Below, piece by piece: positions 29,275-39,035 of a stretch of 64,000 nt of DNA. A program made the translations under genes and the position numbers. The notes beneath the pieces are model-generated. The model had not been told where the DNA came from. It made no database searches and saw only the letters and a list, made by a program, of their open reading frames with translations. The first letter of the stretch is position 1; every line of letters starts with the position of its first letter. Origin of the DNA: Pyxidicoccus xibeiensis (lineage in GTDB: Bacteria > Myxococcota > Myxococcia > Myxococcales > Myxococcaceae); NCBI RefSeq assembly GCF_024198175.1, contig NZ_JAJVKV010000002.1, positions 868,001-932,000 of the forward strand. The letters are read 5' to 3'.

Positions 29275-29439
29275 TTGGACATGAATCCCCGCCTCACCTC
29301 AGTGGTCTTCCGGCTCAACCGCGAGAAGCTCGACGCCCTGAAGGAGCTGTCGCGCACCACGCGCATCCGTCAGAGCGAGTACCTGCGAGAGGCCATCTCG
29401 GATCTGCTGGCGAAGTACGAAGAGCGGCTCGTCGACTGA
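29275..29439 (+). CDS. ribbon-helix-helix (CopG/Arc-like) protein
   Basis: 54 residues from TTG 29275, or 52 from ATG 29281. AGGAGG lies 8 bases before the TTG but 14 before the ATG, so the TTG is preferred. The sequence TSVVFRLNREKLDALKELSR then SEYLREAISDLLAKYEERL is the strand-helix-helix pattern of a CopG-type dimeric DNA-binding protein. It probably represses a nearby promoter, maybe its own. No toxin-like partner is adjacent. Confidence 0.7.
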   Translation: MDMNPRLTSVVFRLNREKLDALKELSRTTRIRQSEYLREAISDLLAKYEERLVD

Positions 29440-29469
29440 CGGCCACGACCGGACCCCGCCGCGTGTCAC

Positions 29470-30318
29470 CTATGGAAGGAAGGGTGGCTCCAGCGGCAGC
29501 CCCGGGGGATGCAGGCGCTCCCCGGCGGAGAAGGGGTCCACTCCCGGAGGGTAGCGAACCTCCCAGAGAATCAGGCCGTGCGCGGGCGCCTTGAAGCCCT
29601 CGATGGCCTCCCCTGACTCCAGCGCCGCCTTCCATTCCGCTTCCGGCAGCAGTCCCGCCGCCACCTTCAGCGCGCTCCCCACCAGGTAGCGCACCTGGTA
29701 GCGCGCGAAGCCGTCCCCGCTCAGCCTCGCCTCGTACAGCCCACCGCCCAGCTCATGCAGGGTGGCGGACTCCAGCGTGCGCGGCTTGCGGGGGCTGGAC
29801 TTCTCATGGAACGCAATGAAGTCCCGCGTGCCCACCGCCGCGCCGAGCAGCTCCTCGAGCCGCTCGGGCGTCACCGGCCTTCCGGCCCCCTGCAGCAGGG
29901 GCTCGGCGGGCACGTCCAGCGCGTACGGCGCCCACGCCGCGTCACTCGCGCCCCCCAGCCGCAGCCGGTAGCGGTACGCCTTGCCGCTGGCGCTCCACTG
30001 GGCATGGAACGAGCGGGGCACGCGCACGCAGACCAGGCCCAGGCCGGGGGGCAGGCGCTCGGGCAGCCGCCGGGCGAGCGCGTCCGCCGAGTCGCCGGGC
30101 TCCAGCCGCACGCTCACCACCTGCATCCGCGCGTGGACGCCCCGGTCCGTGCGCCCCGCCGGCATGATGGTGGCGGGGACCCCTACCGAGGAGAGGGCGC
30201 CCTCCAGCGCCTCCTGCACGGTGGGGCCGGCAGGCTGCCGCTGGAAGCCTCGGAAGTTTCCGCCGCGGTACCAGATCCACAGTGCGACAGGAATCCGTCT
30301 GGAGGTCGAAGGGAGCAC
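29470..30318 (-). CDS. truA: tRNA pseudouridine synthase A
   Basis: 282 residues. The active-site motif AGRTDRGVHARMQ with Asp58 is intact, as are the RNA-binding FRGFQRQP start and KAYRYRLRL strand. TruA converts uridine to pseudouridine at positions 38-40 of the tRNA anticodon arm. Length is typical (E. coli TruA is 270). It is divergent from the GYF-domain gene with only 44 bases between starts, so a later start in frame remains possible. Confidence 0.93.
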   Translation of the reverse strand: MLPSTSRRIPVALWIWYRGGNFRGFQRQPAGPTVQEALEGALSSVGVPATIMPAGRTDRGVHARMQVVSVRLEPGDSADALARRLPERLPPGLGLVCVRVPRSFHAQWSASGKAYRYRLRLGGASDAAWAPYALDVPAEPLLQGAGRPVTPERLEELLGAAVGTRDFIAFHEKSSPRKPRTLESATLHELGGGLYEARLSGDGFARYQVRYLVGSALKVAAGLLPEAEWKAALESGEAIEGFKAPAHGLILWEVRYPPGVDPFSAGERLHPPGLPLEPPFLP

Positions 30319-30362
30319 GCCGTTGCGAGTGTGTGGGGGAACGCGGGATACTCGCGCGCGAA

Positions 30363-31292
30363 ATGGCGGCCGGACAAGACTTTGCGGTGGATGTGGAAGG
30401 TCATTGGCTCTTCCGACAGGGGGACCTGGTCCTCGGACCGGTGAGCGGCGGGCAGCTCGTGGAGAAGCTCACCACGGGAGAGCTGACGCCGGACACGCCG
30501 GTGGCGCTCGCGGGGGAGCGCGACTTCCACCGGCTGGGAGACGTGGAGGCCTTCCGGGTGCACGTGGCCCGGGCGGAGGCCCGCGCGCGGGTGGACGCCG
30601 CCGTCGTGGTGGAGCGGGCGAAGTCACGCAAGCGCCTCAAGATTCTCGGCACCGCGGCCGGCGTCGGCGTGCTGGTGCTGGGCTTCTTCGGCCTGCAGCT
30701 GGCCCGCAACGTCGCGGTGCACGGCGTCTTCGGAGGCGGCGGGGAGCTCGAGGACGACTTCGGCGGGGAGGAGATCGTCATCCGCGTGGCCCAGGCGCGC
30801 CCGGACGACGAGGAGCTCTTCGAGTATCCGACGAACGGGACGAAGCGCCCCGACGCGGTCGCCAGCGGCACGAAGCCCGCCACCGGCACCAGCGGCCCGG
30901 GCAGGGTTGCCATGGCGTCCACCACCCGCACCGAGGAGCGGCGCCCGCCGCGTCCCGCGGGCAGCGTGGCCACGGACCCGGACGGCATGCAGGTGGCCCA
31001 GTCGTTCGACCAGTCGTCCATCAACAAGGTGGTCTCCGGCAACCGGTCCGCGCTCTCCAGGTGCTTCAGGGAAGAGGCCGAGCGCAGCCCGGGCCTGGCG
31101 GCGAAGATTCCGCTGGAGTTCGTCATCGGCAACGACGGCCGGGTCAGCAAGCTCTGGGTGGACAACCCCCAGTTCAAGAAGGGCCCGCTCTACGACTGCC
31201 TGCTGGTGGAGCTCCAGAAGTGGCCCTTCCGCCCCTACGAGGGCGAGCGGGCGACGGTCGGCCTGACGTTCAACATCGGCAAGCGGGGGTAG
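30363..31292 (+). CDS. GYF-domain membrane protein with AgmX/PglI-like C-terminus
   Basis: 309 residues. Residues ~10-60 form a GYF_2-type domain (WLFRQGDLVLGPVSGGQLVE, TPVALAGERDFHRL). A membrane helix at ~98-115 (LGTAAGVGVLVLGFFGLQLA) leads to a 100-residue low-complexity linker and a C-terminal ~90 residues with the AgmX/PglI-like pattern INKVVSGNRSALSRCFREE and VIGNDGRVSKLWVDNP, a domain related to TonB C-termini. In Myxococcus AgmX is linked to gliding motility. The gene is therefore probably an envelope or motility accessory protein; its partner is not seen here. Confidence 0.8.
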   Translation: MAAGQDFAVDVEGHWLFRQGDLVLGPVSGGQLVEKLTTGELTPDTPVALAGERDFHRLGDVEAFRVHVARAEARARVDAAVVVERAKSRKRLKILGTAAGVGVLVLGFFGLQLARNVAVHGVFGGGGELEDDFGGEEIVIRVAQARPDDEELFEYPTNGTKRPDAVASGTKPATGTSGPGRVAMASTTRTEERRPPRPAGSVATDPDGMQVAQSFDQSSINKVVSGNRSALSRCFREEAERSPGLAAKIPLEFVIGNDGRVSKLWVDNPQFKKGPLYDCLLVELQKWPFRPYEGERATVGLTFNIGKRG

Positions 31293-31319
31293 GGCCAGTT
31301 TCTTGCCCACCCCCCGGGC

Positions 31320-31979
31320 ATGGCCGATACCTGGGCCATGTCCGCTGCTGCATCCGTTGCCGAGGCCGAAATCGCGAAGAAGGCGCTGAGCGTACCCCCG
31401 GGTACCTTCCGGCACACCGTGCTGGTGGCCGCCAAGCGCTTCAAGTCCACCTGGGCCGAGCTGGGCCAGCTGCTCGTCCAGGTCCGGGACGAGGCCAAGT
31501 TCGAGGAGTGGGGCTACCCCACCTTCGAGGCCTACTGTCTCAAGGAACTGCACATCAAGAAGCAGACCGCCCTGAAGCTCACGCGCTCGTTCAGCTTCCT
31601 GGCCAAGCACGAGCCCGAAGAGGAGCTCAAGGCGCAGGAGTTCCCCGAGAAGGCCCCCGCCTTCGAGGTCATCGAAGTGCTGGCGGACGCCGAGGAGCGG
31701 GGTCAACTGTCCCCCACCGAATACAAGTCCCTCCGCGACAGCATCTGGAGCCCGGAAAAGTCCCCGACAGAGCTGAAGAAGGAGTTTTCCGAGCGGTTTC
31801 CCCGCCCGGCGCCGGAGCCGCCCCCGGAGAGCGCCCAGGTGCGGAAACTGGCGCAGACCGCTCGGAAGCTCGCCAGTGAGCTGGCGGGGTGCCGTCGGAT
31901 CCCGAACGCTGTCGCCGAGCGGGCGGCCGCCCTGGCCGAGGACGTCGAGGACATCGCCGCGGGCGTGACGGACGCCTGA
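31320..31979 (+). CDS. conserved hypothetical helical protein
   Basis: 219 residues from ATG 31320 (an ATG at 31338 is also possible). It is almost wholly helical with a distinctive block WAELGQLLVQVRDEAKFEEW then GYPTFEAYCLKELHIKKQ, which looks like an adaptor or DNA-binding helix pair, followed by a Pro-rich segment (ERFPRPAPEPPPESAQ) and a final coiled part. I do not recognise a family. It lies 28 bases after the GYF gene and may be cotranscribed with it. Confidence 0.65.
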   Translation: MADTWAMSAAASVAEAEIAKKALSVPPGTFRHTVLVAAKRFKSTWAELGQLLVQVRDEAKFEEWGYPTFEAYCLKELHIKKQTALKLTRSFSFLAKHEPEEELKAQEFPEKAPAFEVIEVLADAEERGQLSPTEYKSLRDSIWSPEKSPTELKKEFSERFPRPAPEPPPESAQVRKLAQTARKLASELAGCRRIPNAVAERAAALAEDVEDIAAGVTDA

Positions 31980-32202
31980 ACCGCTGTTACTGAACGCTGA
32001 CCCGCTGCCGGGGCTGTACGCTCGGCAACGGGCCTGTACCGCCGGGCTTCCTGCCCGAGGGGGAGGGCCCTATAGTGGTTCAGGGCCCCATGTAGGTGGG
32101 CCTGACGGCTGTTCGAGACGTGGGCAGGCCGTGAGGGTAGGGGAGCGGTGGACGGCGAAGTAGGCTTCGGCTGGGCCGGAGTCGGCGAACTCGGAGGCGG
32201 CA

Positions 32203-33480
32203 GTGAAGAAGGAGCACCACGTCAACCTGTCCTGTTCGTTCTGCGGCAAGTCGCAGCGCGAGGTCCGCAAGCTCATCGCGGGCCCGACTGTCTACATCTG
32301 CGACGAATGCATCAAGCTGTGTAACGACATCATCGCGGACGAGAACGAGCGCGAAGAGGGCAAGCCGCAGGTCAGCCTGCCGACGCCAGCCGAAATCAAG
32401 GCGTTCCTCGACGACTACGTAATCGGTCAGGACCAGGCGAAGAAGGTCCTCGCGGTGGCGGTGTACAACCACTACAAGCGCATCTACCAGAAGAAGCCGG
32501 CCGCACGGCCGCGCCCCGGGGTGAAGGCGCCCGGCGGCGAGGACGTGGAGCTGAGCAAGAGCAACATCCTGCTCATCGGTCCCACGGGAAGCGGCAAGAC
32601 GCTGCTGGCCCAGTCGCTCGCGCGGTTCCTCAACGTCCCCTTCACCATCGCCGACGCCACCAGCCTCACCGAGGCCGGCTACGTGGGCGAGGACGTGGAG
32701 AACATCATCCAGAACCTGCTCCACAACGCCGACTACGACGTGGAGAAGGCGGCGCGCGGCATCGTCTACATCGACGAGATCGACAAGATTGCCCGCAAGG
32801 GTGACATGCCGAGCGCCACCCGCGACGTGGGCGGCGAGGGCGTGCAGCAGGCGCTCTTGAAGATCATCGAGGGCACCCGCGCCAACGTCACGCCGCGCGG
32901 CGGGAAGAAGTACAACCAGCAGGAGTACGTCCAGGTCGACACGACGAACATCCTCTTCATCTGCGGCGGTGCCTTCCACGGCATCGACGGCGTCATCAAG
33001 CGCCGCGTGGGTGAGAAGGGCCTGGGCTTCGGCGCGAAGATCACCCACCGCGAGGAGCGCAGCGTCGGCGAGCTGCTGGCGCTGACGGAGCCGGAGGACC
33101 TGATGAAGTTCGGGATGATTCCCGAGTTCATCGGCCGCCTGCCCATGATCGCCACGCTGAACGACCTGAAGGAAGAGGACCTGGTCATCATCCTCTCGCA
33201 GCCGAAGAACGCGCTGGTGAAGCAGTACCAGAAGCTCTTCGAGATGGAGAAGGTGAAGCTGACCTTCACCAAGGAGGCGCTGCGCGCCATCGCCCGCGAG
33301 GCGATGCGCCGTCACTCCGGAGCGCGCGGCCTGCGCGCCATCCTGGAGGACGCGATGCTGGAGATCATGTACGACGTGCCGTTCCGCGAGGGCGTCAAGG
33401 AGTGCAAGATCACCGAGCAGGTGATCACCAAGCACGAGCCGCCCCAGCTGGTGATGGAGAAGGAGAAGAAGACGGCGTAG
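32203..33480 (+). CDS. clpX: ATP-dependent Clp protease ATPase subunit ClpX
   Basis: 425 residues. N-terminal zinc domain with Cys11, Cys14, Cys33, Cys36 (CSFC...CDEC). AAA core: Walker A GPTGSGKT, Walker [10 protein letters not shown], pore loop GYVG, and GLGFGAKI carrying the LGF loop that docks on ClpP. Unfolds and feeds proteins to ClpP. The start is a GTG with GGAGG 5 bases upstream. clpP is not in the window. It is followed by a strong terminator. Typical of ClpX in length and motifs. Confidence 0.97.
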   Translation: MKKEHHVNLSCSFCGKSQREVRKLIAGPTVYICDECIKLCNDIIADENEREEGKPQVSLPTPAEIKAFLDDYVIGQDQAKKVLAVAVYNHYKRIYQKKPAARPRPGVKAPGGEDVELSKSNILLIGPTGSGKTLLAQSLARFLNVPFTIADATSLTEAGYVGEDVENIIQNLLHNADYDVEKAARGIVYIDEIDKIARKGDMPSATRDVGGEGVQQALLKIIEGTRANVTPRGGKKYNQQEYVQVDTTNILFICGGAFHGIDGVIKRRVGEKGLGFGAKITHREERSVGELLALTEPEDLMKFGMIPEFIGRLPMIATLNDLKEEDLVIILSQPKNALVKQYQKLFEMEKVKLTFTKEALRAIAREAMRRHSGARGLRAILEDAMLEIMYDVPFREGVKECKITEQVITKHEPPQLVMEKEKKTA

Positions 33481-33505
33481 CGCGCCGCTTCGGCTCCTGA
33501 AGCAG

Positions 33506-33550
33506 GAAGGCCCTTCTTCCCCCGCGTGGGAAGCGGGGCCTTCGCTTTTT
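33506..33550 (+). terminator. intrinsic terminator of clpX
   Basis: GAAGGCCC pairs with GGGCCTTC around a partly paired inner loop, and CTTTTT follows. It lies 26 bases after the clpX stop and just before the convergent end of the large kinase gene. Confidence 0.85.
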
Positions 33551-36500
33551 CAGGCGGCGGCGCCCGACGAGGCGGAAGGGGCGGCGGGCAGGGTGATGAT
33601 GAACTCGGCGTACTCGCCGGGCTCGCTCTCCACGCGAATCTCGCCGTGGTGCTCCTGGACGATGTCGTGGCAGAGCGACAGGCCCAGGCCGGTGCCCACG
33701 CCGGCGGGCTTGGTGGTGAAGAAGGGGTCGAAGAGCTTCGCGCGGATGTGCTCGGGGATGCCGGAGCCGTTGTCGCGCACGCGCAGCTCCACCTTGTCGC
33801 CCTGGCGGCGGGTGCGGACGTGGATTCGCGGGACGAAGCCCGGGGGCGCACCCTGCTGCTTCTGCACGGTGGCGTAGAAGGCGTTCTCGAGGATGTTGAT
33901 GAACAGGCGGCTGATGTCGCTCGCCACCAGCTCCACGGTGCCCACGCCCGGGTCCAGGTCGGACTCCGTCACCACGCTGGCGCCGCCCGGGCGGCTGCGC
34001 AGGCCCTGCGAGGCCAGGTTGAGGCTGTCGCGAATGAGCGCGTTGAGGTCCGCGCGGGAGCGCGTCCCCTCGGAGCGGCGCGAGTGCCGCAGCATCGTCT
34101 TGATGATGTCCGACGCGCGCTTGCCATGGGTGTTGATGCGCTGCGAGTTCTGCCGCAGGTCCTCCAGCAGCTCCAGCACGTCCTGCAGGGCCTGGGCATC
34201 CAGCCGGCTCGCCAGGGCGCGCAGGGACTCCTCCAGCTCGCGGGCCAGCCGTGAGGACAACTCGGAGAAGTTGTTCACGAAGTTGAGCGGGTTCTGCAGC
34301 TCGTGGGCGATGCCGGCGGTGAGCGCGCCCAGGGACGCGAGCTTCTCCTGGGCCACGAGCTGGCGCTGCATCTCCTGGAGGCGGGTGAGGGTGTCCGCCA
34401 GCTCCGCGTTCTTGTGCTGGATTTCGGCGGTGCGCTCCTCCACGCGGCGCTCCAGGGTGCGGCTGTAGTCCTCGAGGCTGGCGTAGAGGCCGGCGTTCTC
34501 CAGGGAGATGGCGGCCTGGAACGACAGCAGCCGCAGCACCTCCAGCCGCTCGCGGGTGAAGGCCCCGGGCGTGGCGTCGTTCTCCAGGTACAGCACGCCG
34601 GTGAGTGACAGCTGCTTCAAGAGCGGGCTGCAGAGCACGGACTTGGGCCGGGCGGCGCGGATGTACGGGTCCTCGGAGAAGGGCTCCTCGGTCGCCGCGT
34701 CGTGGAGCAGCACCGTCTCCCCGGTGCGCACCACGTAGTGGATGATGGAGGCAGGCAGCGCGGTGGAGGACTCCACCGGCAACGCCTGCTCCACCACGCC
34801 GCTGCCGTCCACCGAGCCCTCGGCCGCAATGAACAGGCCCTCGGGCTTCTTCAGGATGAGGAAGCCGCGCCGCGCACCGGCGTTCTCGATGACCAGCGTC
34901 ATCAGCTTGCGCAGCAGCTTGTCCAGGACGATTTCGCCCGACAGCGCGCGGGCCGTCTTGAGCACCGACTCCAGGTCCAGGGCCGCCAGTGACGTCCCCG
35001 CCACCTCGTCCGTCCGCTGGGCGGCGGCGGGCGCGGAGGGCAGCAGGCGCGGGTGCTCGCGCTCCAGGCGCGCGGCGACGGCGCGGGCGCCCCATCGCAG
35101 GAAGGCGGTGCGGGCGTCTTCCAGGTACGCGCGGGCCACGCGCTCGCGGGCCTGGGCCAGGTGGAAGCGGGCCGCGGCCTCACAGGCCACACCCTCGTCG
35201 AGCGACAGCTCGTGCTGCCGGGCCAGGCGGATGGCGCGGTCATAGCCGTCCGCCGCGTCGTCCAGGTGGCCGTCCAGGCGGGCGCGCTCCGCGTCCAGCA
35301 GCTCCGCGCGGGCGCCGTAGTTCATGGGGGCGATGCGGGCCCAGCCGCGCATGGCCTTGCGGATGGCGTCGATGGAGCGCGACATGCGCAGCCGCTCCAG
35401 CGGGCCGCGCGACGGGTGGAGCGCGATGAGGGCCAGGCCCTGGAAGAACTTGTACCAGGGGAAGTAGATCTGCCCGGCGATGAGCTCCGCCTGGGCGTCC
35501 ACGGCGGAGGCGCTCTCCAGCGCGCCGAGCGCGTCACCGGACAGCCAGCGGCGCAGCGTGCGGAGCACGTCACAGGTGGCGATGCCGTTGGTGTAGCCGA
35601 GCTGGCGGTACGGAGCGACCAGCTCCTCCTCGCGTGCGTCCGCGTCCCCGGTGAAGGTCCCGGTGAGCGTGTCGAGCGTGTGGCGGATGTACTCGACGAA
35701 GGGCACGTTCTTGTGCCGCTGGGCGGCGAGCGCGTCGCGGTAGCGGTCGATGCGCGGGCCGGCCTCCGCCAGTCCGTCGGTGGCGATGAGCGAGGTGGCG
35801 CAGCCGGCGCTCGCGGCATAGCCGAAGTACTCGATGTCGCCCGTCTCCTGGCCCTTCCGGGCGGCGGAGTAGAAGTCGTCGATGCAGGCGGAGAGCGGCT
35901 CCTTCCAGTGACGGATGAAGAGGTTGAAGACGAACGTCACCATGGACCGCAGGCTCTCCGCCTGGAAGCGGTCCAGCGTCTTCAGCGCGAGCCGGCCGTA
36001 GCGGAAGCCCTCCTCGGGGTTGCCCAGGTGCACGCTGAGCATCAGCCCGTAGCCCACGTACCCGAAGGCGGCCACGCCGGTGGCCCCGTGGCGGATGGTG
36101 AGCTGGAGGATGCGCAGCACCACCAACGGGAAGAGCAGCGGCCGGGCCATGAAGGCCACCGAGGACAGCTTCACGAGCAGCCGCAGCGTGGCCAGCAGCA
36201 GCGGGTCCGTGCACTCCGGCAGCGAGGCCAGGTCCTCGGGCTTGCGCAGGCCCAGGCGCACCTTCGTCTTCGCCACGGCGGCCAGGACGTGCGGGGGCTT
36301 GGGGTTTGCGGGCAGCGGCTGGCCCAGCTTGCGCAACACCTCCAGGCCCAGGTCCACACCGCGCGCGTGCTCGCCGCGGTGCGCGTAGCACTGCAGCCGG
36401 ACCTCCTGCACCCGGACTTCCTCGGCGCCGTCCGCCGCATGGGCCAGGGCCGCCGCGGCCAGGCGCTCCATCAGGTCGAAGTCCGCCGCGAGGTAGGCCG

Positions 36501-38877
36501 CCTCCGCCGCCTCCACGTGCAGGTCGAAGGTGAGGCGGCGGTCCTTCTTCCAGCCATCCTCGCCCACCAGCGTCAGTCCGGTGGACAGCAGGCGCAGGGC
36601 CGACGCCCACGCGCCGCGCGACTTGCCACTCCGGCCCGCGCGCAGGTCCAGCGCGGCCACGCGGTAGCGCTCGTCCGGGTCCGTCAGCACGGGGAGGGCC
36701 AGATGGAAGTGGCTGACGACGTCGACCAGCCCTTCATCCAACCGCTCGGGCGGAGTGTGCCGGAGCAGCAGGCGGCCGATGCGGGCGTGGAGCTGGGGCC
36801 GGGCCTCGGCGGGCGTCAGCTCCAGCGCGGCCTGCTGCACGCGGTCGTGGGTGAACTGGTAGGCGCCGCCGGCCTCGGCCTCGGCCTCGGGCTCGCTCAG
36901 CGGCGTCACCAGTCCGGCCTGGAGCAGCTCGCCCAGCTGCGCCGCGGCTTCCGCGGGCGGGCGCTCCAGGACGATGGCGAGGCTGCGCAGGTCGAAGCTG
37001 TGGCCCAGCGCGGCGGCCACGGGCAGCAGGGCCTGGGCGGTGGGGCTCAGCTCGCGGATGCGGGAGGTGAGCAGCGCCACCACGCCGTCGCTGAAGTCCT
37101 GACCGCGCAGGGCGCCCGCATCCCAGCGGAAGCCGCCCCCCTGCGCGTCGAAGCGCACGAGGCCGCGCTCGTAGAATGTCCGCAGCAGCTGCACGGCGAA
37201 GAACGGGTTGCCCTCCGTCAGCGAGAGCACCAGCGCCCCCAGCTGCGCGTCCGGCTGTCCGGCCGCGGGCGGGAAGACGTCCGCCACCAGCCGGGCCACG
37301 TGCTCGGCGGACAGCGGCTCCAGGGAGACGCGGTGGACGGGCGTGCCGTCCTCCTGCAGGGCGCGGGCGAGTCCCTCCACGGGGTGCTCGGACCACAGCT
37401 CCTCCGAGCGGCAGGCCGCCACCACCAGCAGGTGGCCGATGTCGCGGTCGGAGAGGAGCAGCCGCAGCAGCTGGAGGCTGGCGCTGTCGGCCCACTGCAG
37501 GTCGTCCAGCACCACCACGAGCGGGTGCTCACGGGTGGCGAGCGCGGCCACCAGCTTGCGCAGCACGAGCTGGAAGCGCAGCTCCGACTCGGCGGGGCCC
37601 AGCTCGGGGACGGAGGGCTGCTCACCCAGCACCAGGGCCATGCGTGGCACGGCGTCCACCACGAGCCGGCCCATGCCGCCCACGGCGTCCAGCAGCCGGC
37701 GGCGCCACGCGTCCAGGGCCTGCTCCTCCTCGCCGAGGAGGCTGCGCGCCACCTCGCGGAAGGCCTCGAAGATGCCGCTGTAGGGCGTGTCGCGCAGGAG
37801 CTGGTCGTACTTGCCGCGGACGAAGAGGCCGTGCCGCGCGGAGACGGAGCGCTTGAGGGTGCCGGTGAGCGCGGACTTGCCCATGCCCGCCGCGCCCGAG
37901 ACGAGGACGAAGCCGGAGCGGCCGGAGGCGGCGCGCTCGAAGGCCTCCCTCAGTCCGGCCTGCTCCTTCTCGCGGCCGTAGAGGTGCTCGGGGGCGGTGA
38001 AGCGCTCGGGGACGTCCTTCGTGCCGAGCGCGAAGGGGGCCACGCTGCCCGTGCCCTCCAGCCCGTCCAGGCAGCGCCGCAGGTCCGCGACCAAGCCGTA
38101 CGCGCTCTGGTAGCGGTCCTCGGGAGACTTGGCGAGCAGCTTGAGGGCGATGTCCGACAGCGGTGCGGGAAGGCCGGGGACGAGCGAGCCCGGAGGCAGG
38201 GGAGGAAGCGCCACGTGCGCGTGGATGAGCCCCAGCGCGTCGGTGTCCGCGAAGGGGCGGCGGCCGGTGAGCAGCTCGTAGAGCACGACGCCCAGGGAGT
38301 AGAAGTCGCTGCGCGAGTCCACGCTGCGGTGCGTACGGCCCGTGCCCTCGGGCGACAGGTACTCGAGCGTGCCCTCCAGGCGGTCGGGCGCGACGGGAGC
38401 CACCTCCGCGCGGGGGCGGCGGGTGGCCAGCGAGAAGCCGGTGAGCTTCAAGGCCTCGTCGCCGGGGCCCAGCAGCACGCAGCCGGGGTGGAGGTTGCGG
38501 TGGACGATGCCCGCCGCGTGGACGGCGCCGAGGACGCGGGCGAGCGCCAGGGTGATGCGGCAGGCGGTGCGAGGCTCCAGCCGACCCTGGGACAGGCGCT
38601 GTGCGAGCGTCGCCTCGCCGAAGGACTCCAGCACCAGGGCGAGGCGGCCGGTGCGCGGCTCCACCAGCGCGAGGGGCTGGAGGACGCCGTCGATGCGCAG
38701 GTGCTGCGTCAGCTCGAGCTCATGACGGAGGCGCGCGGCGATGGATGGCGGAGAGGAGGGCGCGGGAACCTTGAGGGTGACCGCCGCGCCGTCTTCCTCG
38801 CGCGTGGCTCGGAGGAACTGGAAGGGGCCAAAGCCAGCGAACTCCCTGACGATGCGGTAGCCGGCGACTTCAGTCAT
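33550..38877 (-). CDS. giant fusion: pseudokinase, AAA ATPase, GAF and histidine kinase
   Basis: 1775 residues from ATG 38877 (MTEVAGYRIV). Residues 5-270: Ser/Thr-kinase fold with LKV (Lys36), but the catalytic loop is HRNLHPGCVLL (Asn128 in place of Asp) and the DFG is TGF (146-148). Then an ATPase with GAAGMGKSAL near residue 332 (SGRSGFVLVSG before it), a long TPR-like helical region (~700-1230), a GAF domain (~1290-1450: VIENAGARRGFLILKKPEG), a coiled coil and a histidine kinase with IAHELQNPLNFVNN (His ~1523) and a C-terminal ATPase. The type is known as trifunctional kinase/ATPase/sensor kinase; here the first kinase is predicted dead. Convergent with clpX. Confidence 0.85.
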   Translation of the reverse strand: MTEVAGYRIVREFAGFGPFQFLRATREEDGAAVTLKVPAPSSPPSIAARLRHELELTQHLRIDGVLQPLALVEPRTGRLALVLESFGEATLAQRLSQGRLEPRTACRITLALARVLGAVHAAGIVHRNLHPGCVLLGPGDEALKLTGFSLATRRPRAEVAPVAPDRLEGTLEYLSPEGTGRTHRSVDSRSDFYSLGVVLYELLTGRRPFADTDALGLIHAHVALPPLPPGSLVPGLPAPLSDIALKLLAKSPEDRYQSAYGLVADLRRCLDGLEGTGSVAPFALGTKDVPERFTAPEHLYGREKEQAGLREAFERAASGRSGFVLVSGAAGMGKSALTGTLKRSVSARHGLFVRGKYDQLLRDTPYSGIFEAFREVARSLLGEEEQALDAWRRRLLDAVGGMGRLVVDAVPRMALVLGEQPSVPELGPAESELRFQLVLRKLVAALATREHPLVVVLDDLQWADSASLQLLRLLLSDRDIGHLLVVAACRSEELWSEHPVEGLARALQEDGTPVHRVSLEPLSAEHVARLVADVFPPAAGQPDAQLGALVLSLTEGNPFFAVQLLRTFYERGLVRFDAQGGGFRWDAGALRGQDFSDGVVALLTSRIRELSPTAQALLPVAAALGHSFDLRSLAIVLERPPAEAAAQLGELLQAGLVTPLSEPEAEAEAGGAYQFTHDRVQQAALELTPAEARPQLHARIGRLLLRHTPPERLDEGLVDVVSHFHLALPVLTDPDERYRVAALDLRAGRSGKSRGAWASALRLLSTGLTLVGEDGWKKDRRLTFDLHVEAAEAAYLAADFDLMERLAAAALAHAADGAEEVRVQEVRLQCYAHRGEHARGVDLGLEVLRKLGQPLPANPKPPHVLAAVAKTKVRLGLRKPEDLASLPECTDPLLLATLRLLVKLSSVAFMARPLLFPLVVLRILQLTIRHGATGVAAFGYVGYGLMLSVHLGNPEEGFRYGRLALKTLDRFQAESLRSMVTFVFNLFIRHWKEPLSACIDDFYSAARKGQETGDIEYFGYAASAGCATSLIATDGLAEAGPRIDRYRDALAAQRHKNVPFVEYIRHTLDTLTGTFTGDADAREEELVAPYRQLGYTNGIATCDVLRTLRRWLSGDALGALESASAVDAQAELIAGQIYFPWYKFFQGLALIALHPSRGPLERLRMSRSIDAIRKAMRGWARIAPMNYGARAELLDAERARLDGHLDDAADGYDRAIRLARQHELSLDEGVACEAAARFHLAQARERVARAYLEDARTAFLRWGARAVAARLEREHPRLLPSAPAAAQRTDEVAGTSLAALDLESVLKTARALSGEIVLDKLLRKLMTLVIENAGARRGFLILKKPEGLFIAAEGSVDGSGVVEQALPVESSTALPASIIHYVVRTGETVLLHDAATEEPFSEDPYIRAARPKSVLCSPLLKQLSLTGVLYLENDATPGAFTRERLEVLRLLSFQAAISLENAGLYASLEDYSRTLERRVEERTAEIQHKNAELADTLTRLQEMQRQLVAQEKLASLGALTAGIAHELQNPLNFVNNFSELSSRLARELEESLRALASRLDAQALQDVLELLEDLRQNSQRINTHGKRASDIIKTMLRHSRRSEGTRSRADLNALIRDSLNLASQGLRSRPGGASVVTESDLDPGVGTVELVASDISRLFINILENAFYATVQKQQGAPPGFVPRIHVRTRRQGDKVELRVRDNGSGIPEHIRAKLFDPFFTTKPAGVGTGLGLSLCHDIVQEHHGEIRVESEPGEYAEFIITLPAAPSASSGAAA

Positions 38878-39035
38878 TGCGTACACCCGTGCGCCAGGGG
38901 CGCGCCCCTCATTGCGGAGCGAGGCTAGCCCTGGCCCCCAGGGGTAGCAACAACACCTCCCCCGGGTCGGAAGCGCAGACCCGGCCGGCAGGAGTGGAGC
39001 GCGTGGCCCGGGTGTGCGATGGAAGCTGCACGGTG

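Noticed and set aside
35053..38928. 1291-residue frame opposite the giant kinase gene
   Set aside because: Shadow of the minus-strand gene; the minus strand shows clear kinase, ATPase and GAF motifs.
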